From: Polyangium aurulentum
GTDB taxonomy: Bacteria > Myxococcota_A > Polyangia > Polyangiales > Polyangiaceae
Direction: 5' to 3'
NCBI GenBank assembly: GCA_945875545.1
Contig: CAMCKZ010000003.1
Span: 16,056 to 80,055, forward strand
Length of the DNA stretch: 64,000 bases
A model generated the notes under the pieces. It made no database searches. It was not told the origin of the DNA and was given only the letters and a program-made list of their open reading frames with translations. Each line of letters opens with the position of its first letter. The stretch's first letter is position 1. Both the position numbers and the translations under genes were made by a program. Shown in pieces: positions 53,992 through 64,000 of the stretch.

Positions 53992-55841
53992 ATGGGGCGA
54001 TGCGATGACACCAATTGGCTGACGGCAACGCTCGTCACGCTCGTCACGCTCGTCGCGCTCGTCCCGCTCGTCGCTTTTTCTGGCTGCGCTTTGGGGGCGT
54101 CACGCACCATCGCCGACGCGGATTCGGGAGACGCGGCGCCCCCTTCGGTGGCCTGCGATCCAGGCCGCACGCATCCGGCGCGCGTGGGCGATTTCTCCAT
54201 CGACGAAGCGTTGCCGAACGTGCCTTTCACGGCCCTCGACGCGGCGGGCAATCGCGCCGATTTCACCTTGCACGATCGCTACCGCCCGTGCGGATCAGAG
54301 GCAAAATTCCTGGTGTTGCGCATCGGCGCGACGTGGTGCGAGCCTTGCAAAATCATCGCTCGGAGCACCGCCAAATGGCGCCACGCAGCCCAGCGCGAGT
54401 CCGTCGAGGTCGTCGACGTGCTGCTCGCGAATCGGGAGCAACAGGTCCCGACGGTCGACGATCTCGCGGCGTGGCGCGCGACCTCCGACGCGGATTACGT
54501 GGCGTCGACCCCGGAGCGACGCTGGTTTGACCTCGATACAGCTCCAAACCATATACCGTATACGATCGTGATCGAGAAGCGATCGATGCACGTGGAGGTT
54601 CTCGGGCACGGCTGGGGGTGGCAAGAATACCCGGGCCGCATCGGCGCCCTCATGCGGCGCGCCAACCAGGATAATCCTTGGGCTTCCTTCGTGCCGCCGG
54701 CCCTGCGCGATGGCCTATTTGATGAGAGCGAGTGGGAGGTCATTCAGGGGATGGGCATCGATCGCCTCGGGGCGCCGCCCCCGGACGCAAGCAACGCTGT
54801 CTTCGCCTCGCCTGCCGCGGCTGCCCTCGGTCGCCACCTTTTTTTGATACATCGTTCTCGGCGTCGGGTCAGGTGTCGTGCGCGAGTTGCCACGCGCCGG
54901 AGAAAAACTTTGGGGACGACCGGCCCCAGTCCGAGGGCATCGCGAGGGTCGATCGCCACGCGCCGAATTTGACCCTTGCATCTTACACCCATGATCAATT
55001 TTGGGATGGGCGCGCCGACTCCCTCTGGATGCAGGCCCTTGGTCCCTTGGAAAATGCCAAGGAAATGGCGTCTTCGCGGGGCACTGTCGTCCGCCGTATC
55101 GGGGCCCAATACCGCGTATTGTATGAGGCTGTATTTGGTCCAATGCCGGCTGTGTGGGCGACCGAGAGCCTCTCCGGTGCCATGCCAGGCTCCGCGCCGT
55201 GGGCGGCCCTGACGAGCGAAGAGAAGCTCTCGGTCACGGGGGTTTTCGTCAATGCGGGCAAGGCCATCGCGGCCTACGAGCGAACGTTGAGCGTCAAAGA
55301 AAATGCCCTCGACCGCTACGCGCGCGGCGAGACTTTCGCGCTGACGGCACCCGAACGAAAAGGGCTGAAGGCGTTCTTTCATGCGGGCTGCGTCCAGTGC
55401 CACGCGGGACCGAGACTCACGGACGATGCCTTTCATACCCTGCGATTTCCCACGGGAAAACAAGATGGGTCGGCGGACAAAGGGCGTATCGAGGCCTTCG
55501 CGCTTTTGGCGGCGTCCGAGTTCAATCGCGCGGGTTCGTGGTCCGATGCGCGGCTCGGGCTCGCGTGGCCCGCCGACCAAGAGCGACTCCTCGGGGCCTT
55601 CAAGACGCCCTCGCTCCGCGGCGTCGGCACGCGGTCGAACTTCGGCCACGGAGGCACTTTGGCGACCCTCCAAGACGTGGCCAATCACTACAGCGAGCGG
55701 GGCCTAAAGGCCACCGACCCGAGGGCCGTCGGGGCTGTGGACCCATGGATTCCCGAGTTCGATAAGACGACCCGCGACAGCCTCGTTCCGTTTCTCAAGA
55801 CCCTCGCCGGGCAGGCGGTCGATCCGGCCAGCCCCCAGTAA
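53992..55841 (+). pseudogene. Thioredoxin-like/di-heme cytochrome c peroxidase fusion, broken by a 1-nt frameshift
   Basis: The first part (from 53992) has a lipoprotein-like signal (VAFSGC) and a TlpA-type thioredoxin domain with ATWCEPCK. It reaches AALGRHLF near 54840. The second part, in another frame, continues FFDTSFSASGQVSCASCH and carries a second haem motif CVQCH, as in MauG/CCP enzymes, ending at 55841. The break is a T7 tract at 54839-54845. Eight T would restore GRHLFFDTSFSA, the family consensus. Either a recent mutation, a sequencing error, or slippage-controlled expression. The length fits one 616-aa protein if repaired. The peroxidase would reduce H2O2 with haem electrons. Confidence 0.85.
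54028..54072 (+). repeat. Five 9-bp tandem repeats in a signal-peptide coding region
   Basis: [A/G/C]CGCTCGTC repeats five times and encodes the hydrophobic core LVTLVTLVALVPLV. Gain or loss of units would change signal length by three residues while keeping frame. Confidence 0.9.
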
Positions 55842-55927
55842 TTTTCCATCGTTTTGAGTCCTTCTGCCCGGGCGCAATTCCGGGGCGGGCGCACAGCATC
55901 CATGACAAGCGCCGCCCGCTCTACTAG

Positions 55928-57388
<1,461 letters not shown>

Positions 57389-57403
57389 CAGGCCCGCCCA
57401 TTC

Positions 57404-58234
57404 ATGCCCACGCTGCACGAGGATCGCTCTGCCTTTCGGCGCACCATCGACGCCCATTGGCTCGGCCGTGTTTCCTACGACGACGCCCATCAGCTTCAAG
57501 AAGATCTGCTGGCGGCCCGCATCGAAAAGCGCATCGGCGATACCATCTTGTTTCTCGAACACCCGCCCGTGCTCACCCTCGGTCGGGGCGCGAAGCCGCA
57601 CAACATTTTGCTCTCGCAAGAAGAGCAAGCCACCCGCGGCATGACCCTTCACGAAACCGGCCGCGGCGGCGACGTCACCTACCACGGGCCCGGTCAGCTC
57701 GTAGCCTACCCCATCCTGGACCTCAATCCCGACAGGCCCGATATTCGTCGTTATGTCCGCGACTTAGCCACCATCATGGAAGCCCTCGCCGCGGACGAAG
57801 GCATCGGCGCGGGGGTCATTTCCGGGTCGCAAAAATACATCGGCGTGTGGGTCAATCGGGCCCGTCCGTCGGTCTGGGAAGAACCCGCCATCGGCGACGA
57901 CGGCGAACCCATCGGCGATTTGGCGAAGCTTGGTGCCATCGGAGTTCGCGTTTCACGTTGGTGCACTATGCACGGATTCGCGTTCAACGTTTCGACAGAC
58001 CTTGCGCACTTTCAGGCCATTATTCCCTGCGGTATCGCCACGAAGGGCGTGACCTCGCTCGCAGCCCTCGGGTGCACCGTGCCCGCGCTCGCCGAAGTGG
58101 CGGCCCGCGCTTCTGTGCATTTTGCACGTATCTTTTCCGCTGAAGTGGCCTTTCACCGCGCGGGTTCACCGGAAGACGTGCGGCTCCGCGTGACGCCCAA
58201 GGTGGTCGCAGGCGAGCTCTCGGGCGCTCCATGA
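57404..58234 (+). CDS. lipB: Lipoyl(octanoyl) transferase
   Basis: 276 aa. Signature GRGGDVTYHGPGQLVAYPI, then KYIGVWV, IGVRVSRWCTMHGFAFNV and the catalytic Cys in IIPCGI with a following K. It moves octanoyl from ACP to lipoyl domains. An acidic insert between KYIG and AIGVRV (PSVWEEPAIGDDGEPIGDL) and a C-terminal tail make it longer than the usual 210-230 aa. Its stop overlaps the next start as ATGA. Confidence 0.95.
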   Translation: MPTLHEDRSAFRRTIDAHWLGRVSYDDAHQLQEDLLAARIEKRIGDTILFLEHPPVLTLGRGAKPHNILLSQEEQATRGMTLHETGRGGDVTYHGPGQLVAYPILDLNPDRPDIRRYVRDLATIMEALAADEGIGAGVISGSQKYIGVWVNRARPSVWEEPAIGDDGEPIGDLAKLGAIGVRVSRWCTMHGFAFNVSTDLAHFQAIIPCGIATKGVTSLAALGCTVPALAEVAARASVHFARIFSAEVAFHRAGSPEDVRLRVTPKVVAGELSGAP

Positions 58235-59886
58235 GCACACCGGCCGGCCCCGATCCTTCGCCGGAAACCCAGCCTTTGCGCGGTGGGGAACCCGCGCCTA
58301 GCAACGCGGCCAGCCACGCGGCCAGCAACGCGAACAACAGCGCCGGAAGCGCGCGCACCGCCCTCCTTCGTGACCGATGGGTGAACGCTTTTTTTGCGGC
58401 CATCGTCCTCGGGGGCCTCGCCGTCACGGTGATGTTCTCGCTGCGCGCAAGCGATCACTTGTTCGACTCCATCGAGGCGCAATGGGCGCTCGAAGAAAAC
58501 GCGCGGGCCGTGGCACAAGCAGCGGCCGAGGCCCAGGCTGCCGCGGCGTCAAGCACGATTAGTGACGGCTTGCAAGCAAATTCGGAAGACGAAAAACTTC
58601 TGCAAAATCAAGGAGATGCCGGCACGCTGGACCCCGCACTCCAGCGCGCCGAGGCGCCGGAACCGACCTACGACGAGCGTCTGTGGCGCATCACGCGTCT
58701 CGCGAAAACCGAGAACATCGTGATCGTCGACGACACCTTGGGCAACCGCCGCCTCTACGACGCCCTGCTTGCGGAGAAGGTCTCGCGCTCGGACGTGCAA
58801 AAGATTCTCACGGCGTTCCGGGGCGTTCGCAAGCTCGACCGACTGCCCGCGTCGCTCAAAGTGCGCCTCGCTTTCGACAAGGACGACCAGCGACTTGTGG
58901 CCGTCGAGTTCATCGAGTCGCCGGTAGAAGTGTGGCAGGCGCGCGAGGGCGAGGATGGTGTTTTTAGAGCGGAAAAGCTGAACTTCGAGAAGGTCGTGCG
59001 CATGCTCGGCGTGGGCATTGTTCTCGAGGCCGACCTCCGCGCATCGGTGCTCGCCGCCGGTCTCGACGACGATCTCATCAAGCTCATCGACGAGATGCTC
59101 GCGGGTCACGTCAAGGCCGGCGCGCTACGGCCCGGCGTGCAGCTTCGCCTGGTCGTCGAAGAAGAACGCGTGGAGCAGAAGTTCGGCCGGTACCTCGCCA
59201 TTCATGCGATCGAGGTCAGGCCCGGGGGCAAAGCCAAACCCGTGCGTGTTTATCGTTTTCAGCCGAGCAAGAAATTGGCTCACGGCTATTTTTCGCAAGA
59301 CGGAAAACAGCCGCACGACGGAAGCTGGCATGCCCCTATCCCGCTCGCGCGCATTTCGTCCCGCTTTAATCCGCGCCGCATGCATCCCGTGCTCAAGATC
59401 GTGATGCCCCACAACGGCGTTGACTACGCGGCACCCTCGGGCACGCCGGTCTACGCGGTGGCGCCGGGCACGGTTCGTTCCGTCGGCGACAGCGGCCCCT
59501 GCGGCAACATGGTGCAGCTCCAACACGACCGCGGACTCGTGAGCGCGTATTGCCACTTTTCGCGATTTGCCCCCAAGATTGCGGCGGGGCAAAAGGTCAC
59601 CGCGCGGCAACTCATTGGCTACGTCGGCCGAACGGGGCGAGCCACCGGGCCGCACTTGCACTTTGCCATGAAGCGCAACGACGCTTTCTTCGACCCGCTG
59701 TCCCTCAACTTCGATGGCGTTCGCACCGTGGCGAAGAAACACTTGTCAGCGTTTTCGCAGCGAAAGGCCGAGCTTAACCCCATCCTTGACAGCATCCGTC
59801 TGAAGGGCGACGCGCCCATGGACGACGTCGATGACAAGGACGAAAAGGACGAAATCCTCGACGAACTTCCGGACGGCGGAACCTGA
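58231..59886 (+). CDS. M23 metallopeptidase (LytM/DipM-like), membrane-anchored
   Basis: 551 aa. One TM segment at about 50-70 (AFFAAIVLGGLAVTVMFSL), then a coiled-coil/LysM-free linker, and the M23 domain from about 365: HPVLKIVMPHNGVDYAAPSG (H...D ligands), then ATGPHLHFAM (HxH). It should cut peptidoglycan cross-links or activate an amidase at the periplasmic face. The tail is acidic. It is coupled to lipB. Confidence 0.92.
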   Translation: MSTPAGPDPSPETQPLRGGEPAPSNAASHAASNANNSAGSARTALLRDRWVNAFFAAIVLGGLAVTVMFSLRASDHLFDSIEAQWALEENARAVAQAAAEAQAAAASSTISDGLQANSEDEKLLQNQGDAGTLDPALQRAEAPEPTYDERLWRITRLAKTENIVIVDDTLGNRRLYDALLAEKVSRSDVQKILTAFRGVRKLDRLPASLKVRLAFDKDDQRLVAVEFIESPVEVWQAREGEDGVFRAEKLNFEKVVRMLGVGIVLEADLRASVLAAGLDDDLIKLIDEMLAGHVKAGALRPGVQLRLVVEEERVEQKFGRYLAIHAIEVRPGGKAKPVRVYRFQPSKKLAHGYFSQDGKQPHDGSWHAPIPLARISSRFNPRRMHPVLKIVMPHNGVDYAAPSGTPVYAVAPGTVRSVGDSGPCGNMVQLQHDRGLVSAYCHFSRFAPKIAAGQKVTARQLIGYVGRTGRATGPHLHFAMKRNDAFFDPLSLNFDGVRTVAKKHLSAFSQRKAELNPILDSIRLKGDAPMDDVDDKDEKDEILDELPDGGT

Positions 59887-60070
59887 CCCACGGGTGCCGG
59901 CGTCCCTCGGGTGCGCGGCTATCCCACGTGGTTGACCTCAACGGCGACGCCCTCCAAGCCGTCGTTTACGCCTCGAACGGGCTCCGGGCGCCCGATTCGC
60001 GATGCAGATAACCCCGGTGTAATCAGGCACATCCGACGCCAACTGGGGATTTTTTGCCGCGTGCGTGCAC

Positions 60071-60108
60071 CAAAAGAAAACAGCGAGAGAGCGTCTGCCC
60101 CCTCGCTG
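60071..60108 (-). terminator. Terminator of the LPP20 cluster
   Basis: Minus strand: CAGCGAG pairs with CTCGCTG, followed by TTTTCTTTT. It lies about 35 bp past the stop of the last gene of the cluster. The rest of 59887-60141 shows no other feature. Confidence 0.8.
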
Positions 60109-60141
60109 CGTCGCCTCGCGGAATGCGCGGCAGGGCCCTTA

Positions 60142-60744
60142 TTACTGCCGAGCCTTGTCGAGCTCACCCTGAAGGTCGTCGAAGGCCTTGTTCGCGTTGT
60201 TGACAACGTAGTCGACGGTCTTCTTGTCGAGCTGCTTCATCTTGTTCATTGCATCCGTGAACGACTCGGTGTTGAGGGCAACCAACACATACATTGTACC
60301 GCTCGCGCTCATCCACGTGTCGACCGCCTCGGTTCCGGAAAGCGTCGTGTCGGTCAACTGCTTGGATGTATCCTGCACGAGTTGTTCGTCGGCGGCAGCG
60401 GTGCCGAAATTCTCGCCGCCCGTCACCGTTCGCTGGTAATCCTTCAAAAGTGCCGTGACCTTGGTTTGGAGCGAGCGAGCAAGCTCGGTGCGCCCGCGGC
60501 CGGTCGCCCCACTGCGTAGGAGCGAAATATTTCGCGATCCGCCCATGCTGCCGACGGCGCAAATCTTGCCTTTTCCCTGATCGCCCCAGAACGCGCGGCA
60601 CGATTGCCGAACCCAAGTGGGCGAACCGTTGAACTCGGCGGCCAGCGAACTGCCCACAGGCTAGGGCGCGGCAGCCGGAGGCGGACCACCGCACGCGGCG
60701 AGACCGAGGCCAACAGCGACGAACAATATTTTCGAATATTCCAT
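60142..60744 (-). pseudogene. LPP20-family lipoprotein interrupted by an in-frame amber codon
   Basis: From the ATG at 60742-60744 (AAAGG upstream) the frame reads a lipoprotein signal (MEYSKILFVAVGLGLAACGG, lipobox LAAC). After 27 residues it meets TAG at 60661-60663. The same frame then continues for a further ~170 residues with LPP20-like features: SPTWVRQSCRAFWGDQ, then ICAVGSMGGSRNIS and GRGRTELARSL. A GTG lies one codon after the stop, so a shortened unexported product is possible. Either a pseudogene, a sequencing error, or readthrough. It is the last gene of a three-gene set of surface proteins. Confidence 0.8.
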
Positions 60745-60781
60745 GAATTTACGGCCTTTCAGTACAATGACAAATAGAAGA

Positions 60782-61924
60782 CTATTGAGCCCGGAAGACG
60801 AACATGGCGCGGCTGCTCATGACAAGTTTCGGATTGGAAAAGCCCGCGTCTTTGAGAGCATCTTCCAGCACATCTTCGACGTCGTCGGCGCTCTTCTTGG
60901 AACGAATCGTTCCGGCAAACTTCAAGGCCGTCTTGACCGAGAGCTTGACCTCGCCCGCGGCATCAAGGGCTTTCTTCAGGTCTTTCTGCTTCCGACGCTC
61001 GCCAAAGTCGCCGGTGATCGAGAAGAGGTACTTTCGGCCTTTGACCGCATCTTCGTGCCAATACCCCGAGACGTCTTCGAAGACTTTCGGCATGGCATCG
61101 GAAACAGCCTCCGAAATGGCGCTCACCTCCGCGTATCCCGGCGGGTACTGGCGCGATTCGCCGGTTCCCGTAGCCAAGAGTCGCCCCGTTGTGGCCTCGT
61201 ACGCCTTAACGCTGGCGGCCGCCTTGACCGTGGCGGTCACACCCGCTGTAAAGGTGAAATAAATGTCTGCTCCCACAACGCTCGCCACTTCGCCGATGGG
61301 GTCCGTGATGACGCCGTCGATGGCTTCCACGGCTTTCGTCAAGTCGCCAACGTTCTTGAGGGCATTCGCGTCGACCATATCAAAACGCTTTTGCGTTAGA
61401 AAACTGGCAATGCGATCAACGATAAATTGTTGCGCCGGCGCAATGCCTTTTTGTGGGCTATAGCCTTCAGGAACCACAAGTATTTGCGGCGCGCCCACAG
61501 CCTCAGCGAGGTCAGACTGCTTAATCAGTATTCGCTCGCTCTCGAGTTTGCGGCGAAGATCTTTGACGTTTACATCGATCAAAACATCAATCGACGGTTT
61601 GTCGTCGACGAAGAGGGTCTTTAGCACACGGCCCGTGCGCGCCAGATCCGTCCACCGGGCGATGTTGCCCCGCTTGGCGTCAATGGCACTCTTTTCCGCG
61701 TCGCTGCCCGTGAGCTGTTTCGCGGCAAAAATAAGGGCCTCCGCTGCCGCCGCATCTTTGGCCCCGGCCATGTCCACGCCGGTGGCGCCCGCAACGCGGA
61801 TGCGCTGAAAGTCCGTGTCGACGGTCTCGACAAATTGCGCCACAGGTGCCGCGGAGGTCAGACCCGGGCCGGCGAGCAGCGCGAACACCAGGCAAGATGT
61901 GAAGCTCGTTTTACGAAACATCAT
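60782..61924 (-). CDS. Exported protein of an LPP20-type cluster
   Basis: 380 aa from the ATG at 61922-61924, with GGAG six bases upstream; the GTG at 61936 lies in the Shine-Dalgarno. Signal peptide residues 1-27 (CLVFALLAGPGLTSA). The mature part has two alpha/beta regions (ILVVPEGYSPQKG, then YLFSITGDFGERRKQKDL), resembling TolB-like or FlgT/CsgG-associated domains by eye. It lies 31 bp from the upstream LPP20 gene. Function unknown. Confidence 0.75.
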   Translation of the reverse strand: MMFRKTSFTSCLVFALLAGPGLTSAAPVAQFVETVDTDFQRIRVAGATGVDMAGAKDAAAAEALIFAAKQLTGSDAEKSAIDAKRGNIARWTDLARTGRVLKTLFVDDKPSIDVLIDVNVKDLRRKLESERILIKQSDLAEAVGAPQILVVPEGYSPQKGIAPAQQFIVDRIASFLTQKRFDMVDANALKNVGDLTKAVEAIDGVITDPIGEVASVVGADIYFTFTAGVTATVKAAASVKAYEATTGRLLATGTGESRQYPPGYAEVSAISEAVSDAMPKVFEDVSGYWHEDAVKGRKYLFSITGDFGERRKQKDLKKALDAAGEVKLSVKTALKFAGTIRSKKSADDVEDVLEDALKDAGFSNPKLVMSSRAMFVFRAQ

Positions 61925-61967
61925 ACAATTCTCCACTTCATATTAAATGTGATACGGTTTAGTTCAT

Positions 61968-63524
61968 TTACCACGTGCGCATGCCGTCGATAATCCGCTG
62001 GAATGCCTGTTTCTTGGCCGCTTCGGCTCCCACGGCCAGGCCTGCGCTGCGGCTGTTCTTGTCGAACAAACGCCCGCGTGGGCCGGTTACGGTGACATTC
62101 AATTCGATGGGTTGTGTGGTTTGAGCCCCCACCGGAACGGACGAGCCCATCGACACGGTGACCACCACTTTGAGACTGCCGTCGTCGCCCACCGTGATGC
62201 CGAGTTTTCGCTCGACGAACCCAGAAACCGCCGCCTTTAGTTTCTCTCCCTCTGGCGATCCGTCGCTCAGGCCCACGAGCGACATGCGGCCGAGAGCGGG
62301 CTCACTTGCGGACAGTTCGAGTGTGGCACGCTGAGATGGAGTGATTGAGCCGATGAGACCCGCGGCGCGCAGTCCCCCGAGGTCGTGGAGGATTGTCAGT
62401 TTCACGGTCTGTTTGCCGTAAATCGTGCCCGGAGTAAACCGCACGACACCTTTCGCATTTGCGACCAAACTCGGAGGAATATCGGCAATTCCGCCGTCGA
62501 GGCGCCCAACGAAGCGCGCGCCGTGCAAGACTTTACCACCGCACGTGGCGGTTAGTTCGAGGGTCGTGGGCTTGTCTTCCAAGAACCCGCCATGGACGTC
62601 CACGCAAGAAGCCAAGCGTCGCGTGGCTCGAAGGAGCTGTTCTTGGGGCGTTTTCCAGCGATCTTTCACCTTGCGGCCCATGGGTGAACGGCCAAGAATG
62701 TTGGCCTGGTCGATGGCATCGGCGAGGCCGAAGATTATCTCTTGGCTGAGGGTATCGTTTCGGAACGCCTCGATGACGGACTCGGCGGCCGCCGCCATGG
62801 CCTCGATGACCGATTCGGCGAATTCATTTTCTTTGCGTTCAATTTCGCCTTGGTCGAGGCTCGCGAGAACGTAATAGTTTCCGTTCTTTGCATCGCGGTA
62901 ATGTTCGAGGAACTTGAGACCCTCAAGAGACGCCTGCACCAGAAGCTGCGTCGTGCTGGAAAACGCTTGGGCCGAGACCGAGGCGCTCCGCGTGACTCCG
63001 TTGGCACCGCGCGACTCAACCGAGGCCGCCGACTGAGAATCGACGGACACGGAGTCGATTCGCGTCTGAATTTGCGCAGCGATTTCAAAGGTGGCGCGCT
63101 GCATGCCGAGGCGACGCTCGTCGGTCGCGCCGGCATCTGCCCGGGTGACCATGCCCACACCGTAAAGAATTTTGCCGTCGGCACCTTTGCCGTCGAGCCA
63201 AGACGGGCGCTTTGGCACCGGCGGCGGCAAATCGGCGGGCGGCGGCGGCGGATTGAAAAAGCCGTCGCGGGAGGGCGGTTTTCCCTTTTCAGGAGGCGCG
63301 GGACGAGGCGGCGGCGGCGGCGGTTTGGGCCTTGCGCGGCACCGGTCCGCGTCTTCGGCGGACACCTTGTCACCGACGGCCTGCGCCAGCTCGATCTGTG
63401 CGCAATCCGCACGGAACGAGACGTCGTCGAAGCGCTGCGCCCGCGCCGGCGAGCCGATGGTGCAAAAGAGGAAGAGGCCCGTGACAATGGCGCGTATGGG
63501 GCAAGAAGCGATGTTGAAACTCAT
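61968..63524 (-). CDS. LPP20-domain exported protein with proline-rich linker
   Basis: 518 aa. Signal peptide residues 1-30 (AIVTGLFLFCTIGSPARA). A Pro-rich stretch (about 65-105) follows, then an LPP20-like region KILYGVGMVTRADAG...MQRATFEIAAQIQTRI, typical of FlgP/LPP20-family lipoproteins but without a lipobox Cys. The C-terminal half has PEGA-like beta segments and ends IDGMRTW. The first of three adjacent genes that probably make one envelope assembly. Confidence 0.8.
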   Translation of the reverse strand: MSFNIASCPIRAIVTGLFLFCTIGSPARAQRFDDVSFRADCAQIELAQAVGDKVSAEDADRCRARPKPPPPPPRPAPPEKGKPPSRDGFFNPPPPPADLPPPVPKRPSWLDGKGADGKILYGVGMVTRADAGATDERRLGMQRATFEIAAQIQTRIDSVSVDSQSAASVESRGANGVTRSASVSAQAFSSTTQLLVQASLEGLKFLEHYRDAKNGNYYVLASLDQGEIERKENEFAESVIEAMAAAAESVIEAFRNDTLSQEIIFGLADAIDQANILGRSPMGRKVKDRWKTPQEQLLRATRRLASCVDVHGGFLEDKPTTLELTATCGGKVLHGARFVGRLDGGIADIPPSLVANAKGVVRFTPGTIYGKQTVKLTILHDLGGLRAAGLIGSITPSQRATLELSASEPALGRMSLVGLSDGSPEGEKLKAAVSGFVERKLGITVGDDGSLKVVVTVSMGSSVPVGAQTTQPIELNVTVTGPRGRLFDKNSRSAGLAVGAEAAKKQAFQRIIDGMRTW

Positions 63525-63742
63525 GAAATCCTACCATTTTACGCCGGTTAGGCGCTTTTTGAGGCCGATCCCCGCCAGGGGAACGCTCCTTGGACGCGAA
63601 AGCAAGCGCAAACCAACAGGGAAAATGACAGTACGGCCTCGAAAGGTGCGCTCACCTGGATGTGCCCAGTCACTTGCGTGTCGCGCCAACTCAAAACGTC
63701 CGCGTGGCACACACCCGTCTCGGGACCATATGACACGTACGC

Positions 63743-64000
63743 TTAGTAGGTGTACGCGAGGCCGACGGCGCCGAGAAAGCCTTGTTCCGCGTCGAGCTTG
63801 CCCGGCGCGATCCCGGTGTAGTCCACGTCGTCCACTTTCACGACCGGCGAGAGCATGACGTAACGGTAACCGGCGTTTACACGCAAGGCCACCCGCGGCG
63901 AGACCTGAAATCCGACGCCGACTTTACCGGCAGCACCGACGCCCTGCGCGCCTATCTCAACGGTGGTTCCACTGGCGTACGCGTCTTTGTAGAGTTGGTA
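63743..64000 (-). CDS. C-terminal part of an outer-membrane beta-barrel protein (runs off the window)
   Basis: The last 85 residues of a gene whose start is beyond 64000. Alternating strands (EIGAQGVGAAGKVGVGFQVS, PRVALRVNAGYRYVML) end in AVGLAYTY, a terminal aromatic typical of OMP-like barrels. The stop TAA is at 63743-63745. It is upstream of the LPP20 cluster on the same strand, with a 218-bp gap in which no other feature was seen. Confidence 0.65.
   Translation of the reverse strand, partial: YQLYKDAYASGTTVEIGAQGVGAAGKVGVGFQVSPRVALRVNAGYRYVMLSPVVKVDDVDYTGIAPGKLDAEQGFLGAVGLAYTY

Overview
The window is a dense, high-GC (roughly 60-65 % by eye) chromosomal segment that is almost entirely housekeeping. 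It most resembles a myxobacterium-type member of the Myxococcota (inference). The signs are lipoproteins with Asp/Gly/Ala-rich linkers, a large Ser/Thr kinase-AAA-TPR protein, a J-domain protein with TPR repeats, a PilZ protein, a response-regulator/histidine-kinase hybrid, many Pro/Ala-rich extensions on core proteins, and an era-der gene pair. No tRNA, rRNA, CRISPR array, insertion sequence or phage gene was recognised.

Layout. 0-8.2 kb (minus strand): a translation block rpsP-khpA // rimM-trmD-SPOUT methyltransferase. The usual run is split by a terminator and a broken TonB-receptor tail. Upstream lie a PilZ protein, a small coupled protein and a 14-TM-type glycosyltransferase. 8.5-11.7 kb (plus): era (with a repeat-bearing N-terminal extension) and der, overlapping by ATGA. 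11.7-18.1 kb (minus): prs-rplY-pth-rpsF-rplI, then a terminator, then dnaB and an ArsA-type ATPase. 18.3-23.1 kb: an RlmI-like rRNA methyltransferase (plus) facing hemE-hemH-hemG (minus). 23.2-26.4 kb (minus): a DUF362 protein coupled to a NapH/ferredoxin-like multi-FeS membrane protein. 26.5-27.8 kb: a poorer-coding, lower-GC patch with an NTF2-like protein. 27.8-33.3 kb (minus): DEAD-box helicase, FG-GAP-like lipoprotein and a multiheme cytochrome. 33.4-37.5 kb: polyprenyl synthase and two convergent TolC-family proteins. 37.5-41.9 kb (minus): AI-2E transporter, J-domain/TPR protein and Hsp70. 42.0-45.9 kb (plus): Ser/Thr kinase with AAA/TPR regions and a 53-aa basic protein. 46.0-48.3 kb (minus): REC-histidine kinase and cysteine desulfurase. 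48.5-52.4 kb (plus): FKBP lipoprotein-lnt, then a zinc-ribbon ParA plus a ribbon-helix-helix partner. 52.4-53.9 kb (minus): a second DUF362 protein. 54.0-59.9 kb (plus): a frameshifted thioredoxin/di-heme peroxidase fusion, guaB, lipB and an M23 peptidase. 60.1-64 kb (minus): an LPP20-type surface-protein cluster whose last member carries an in-frame amber codon, and the tail of an outer-membrane barrel protein.

Translational coupling is common. Stop/start overlaps of the ATGA or GTGA kind occur at rimM/trmD, trmD/methyltransferase, era/der, hemE/hemH, DUF362/FeS protein, PilZ/4496-4972, FKBP/lnt and lipB/M23.

The most unusual signals are four. (1) A roughly 200-nt non-coding element is present twice, upstream of rpsP and between the glycosyltransferase and era. 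(2) The near-palindrome TGCAGWCTGCA is strongly over-represented, with eight exact copies. (3) A ParA-like ATPase with two N-terminal zinc ribbons is paired with a ribbon-helix-helix protein. (4) Two exported proteins are broken by a single change: a T7 tract in the peroxidase and an amber codon in the LPP20 lipoprotein.
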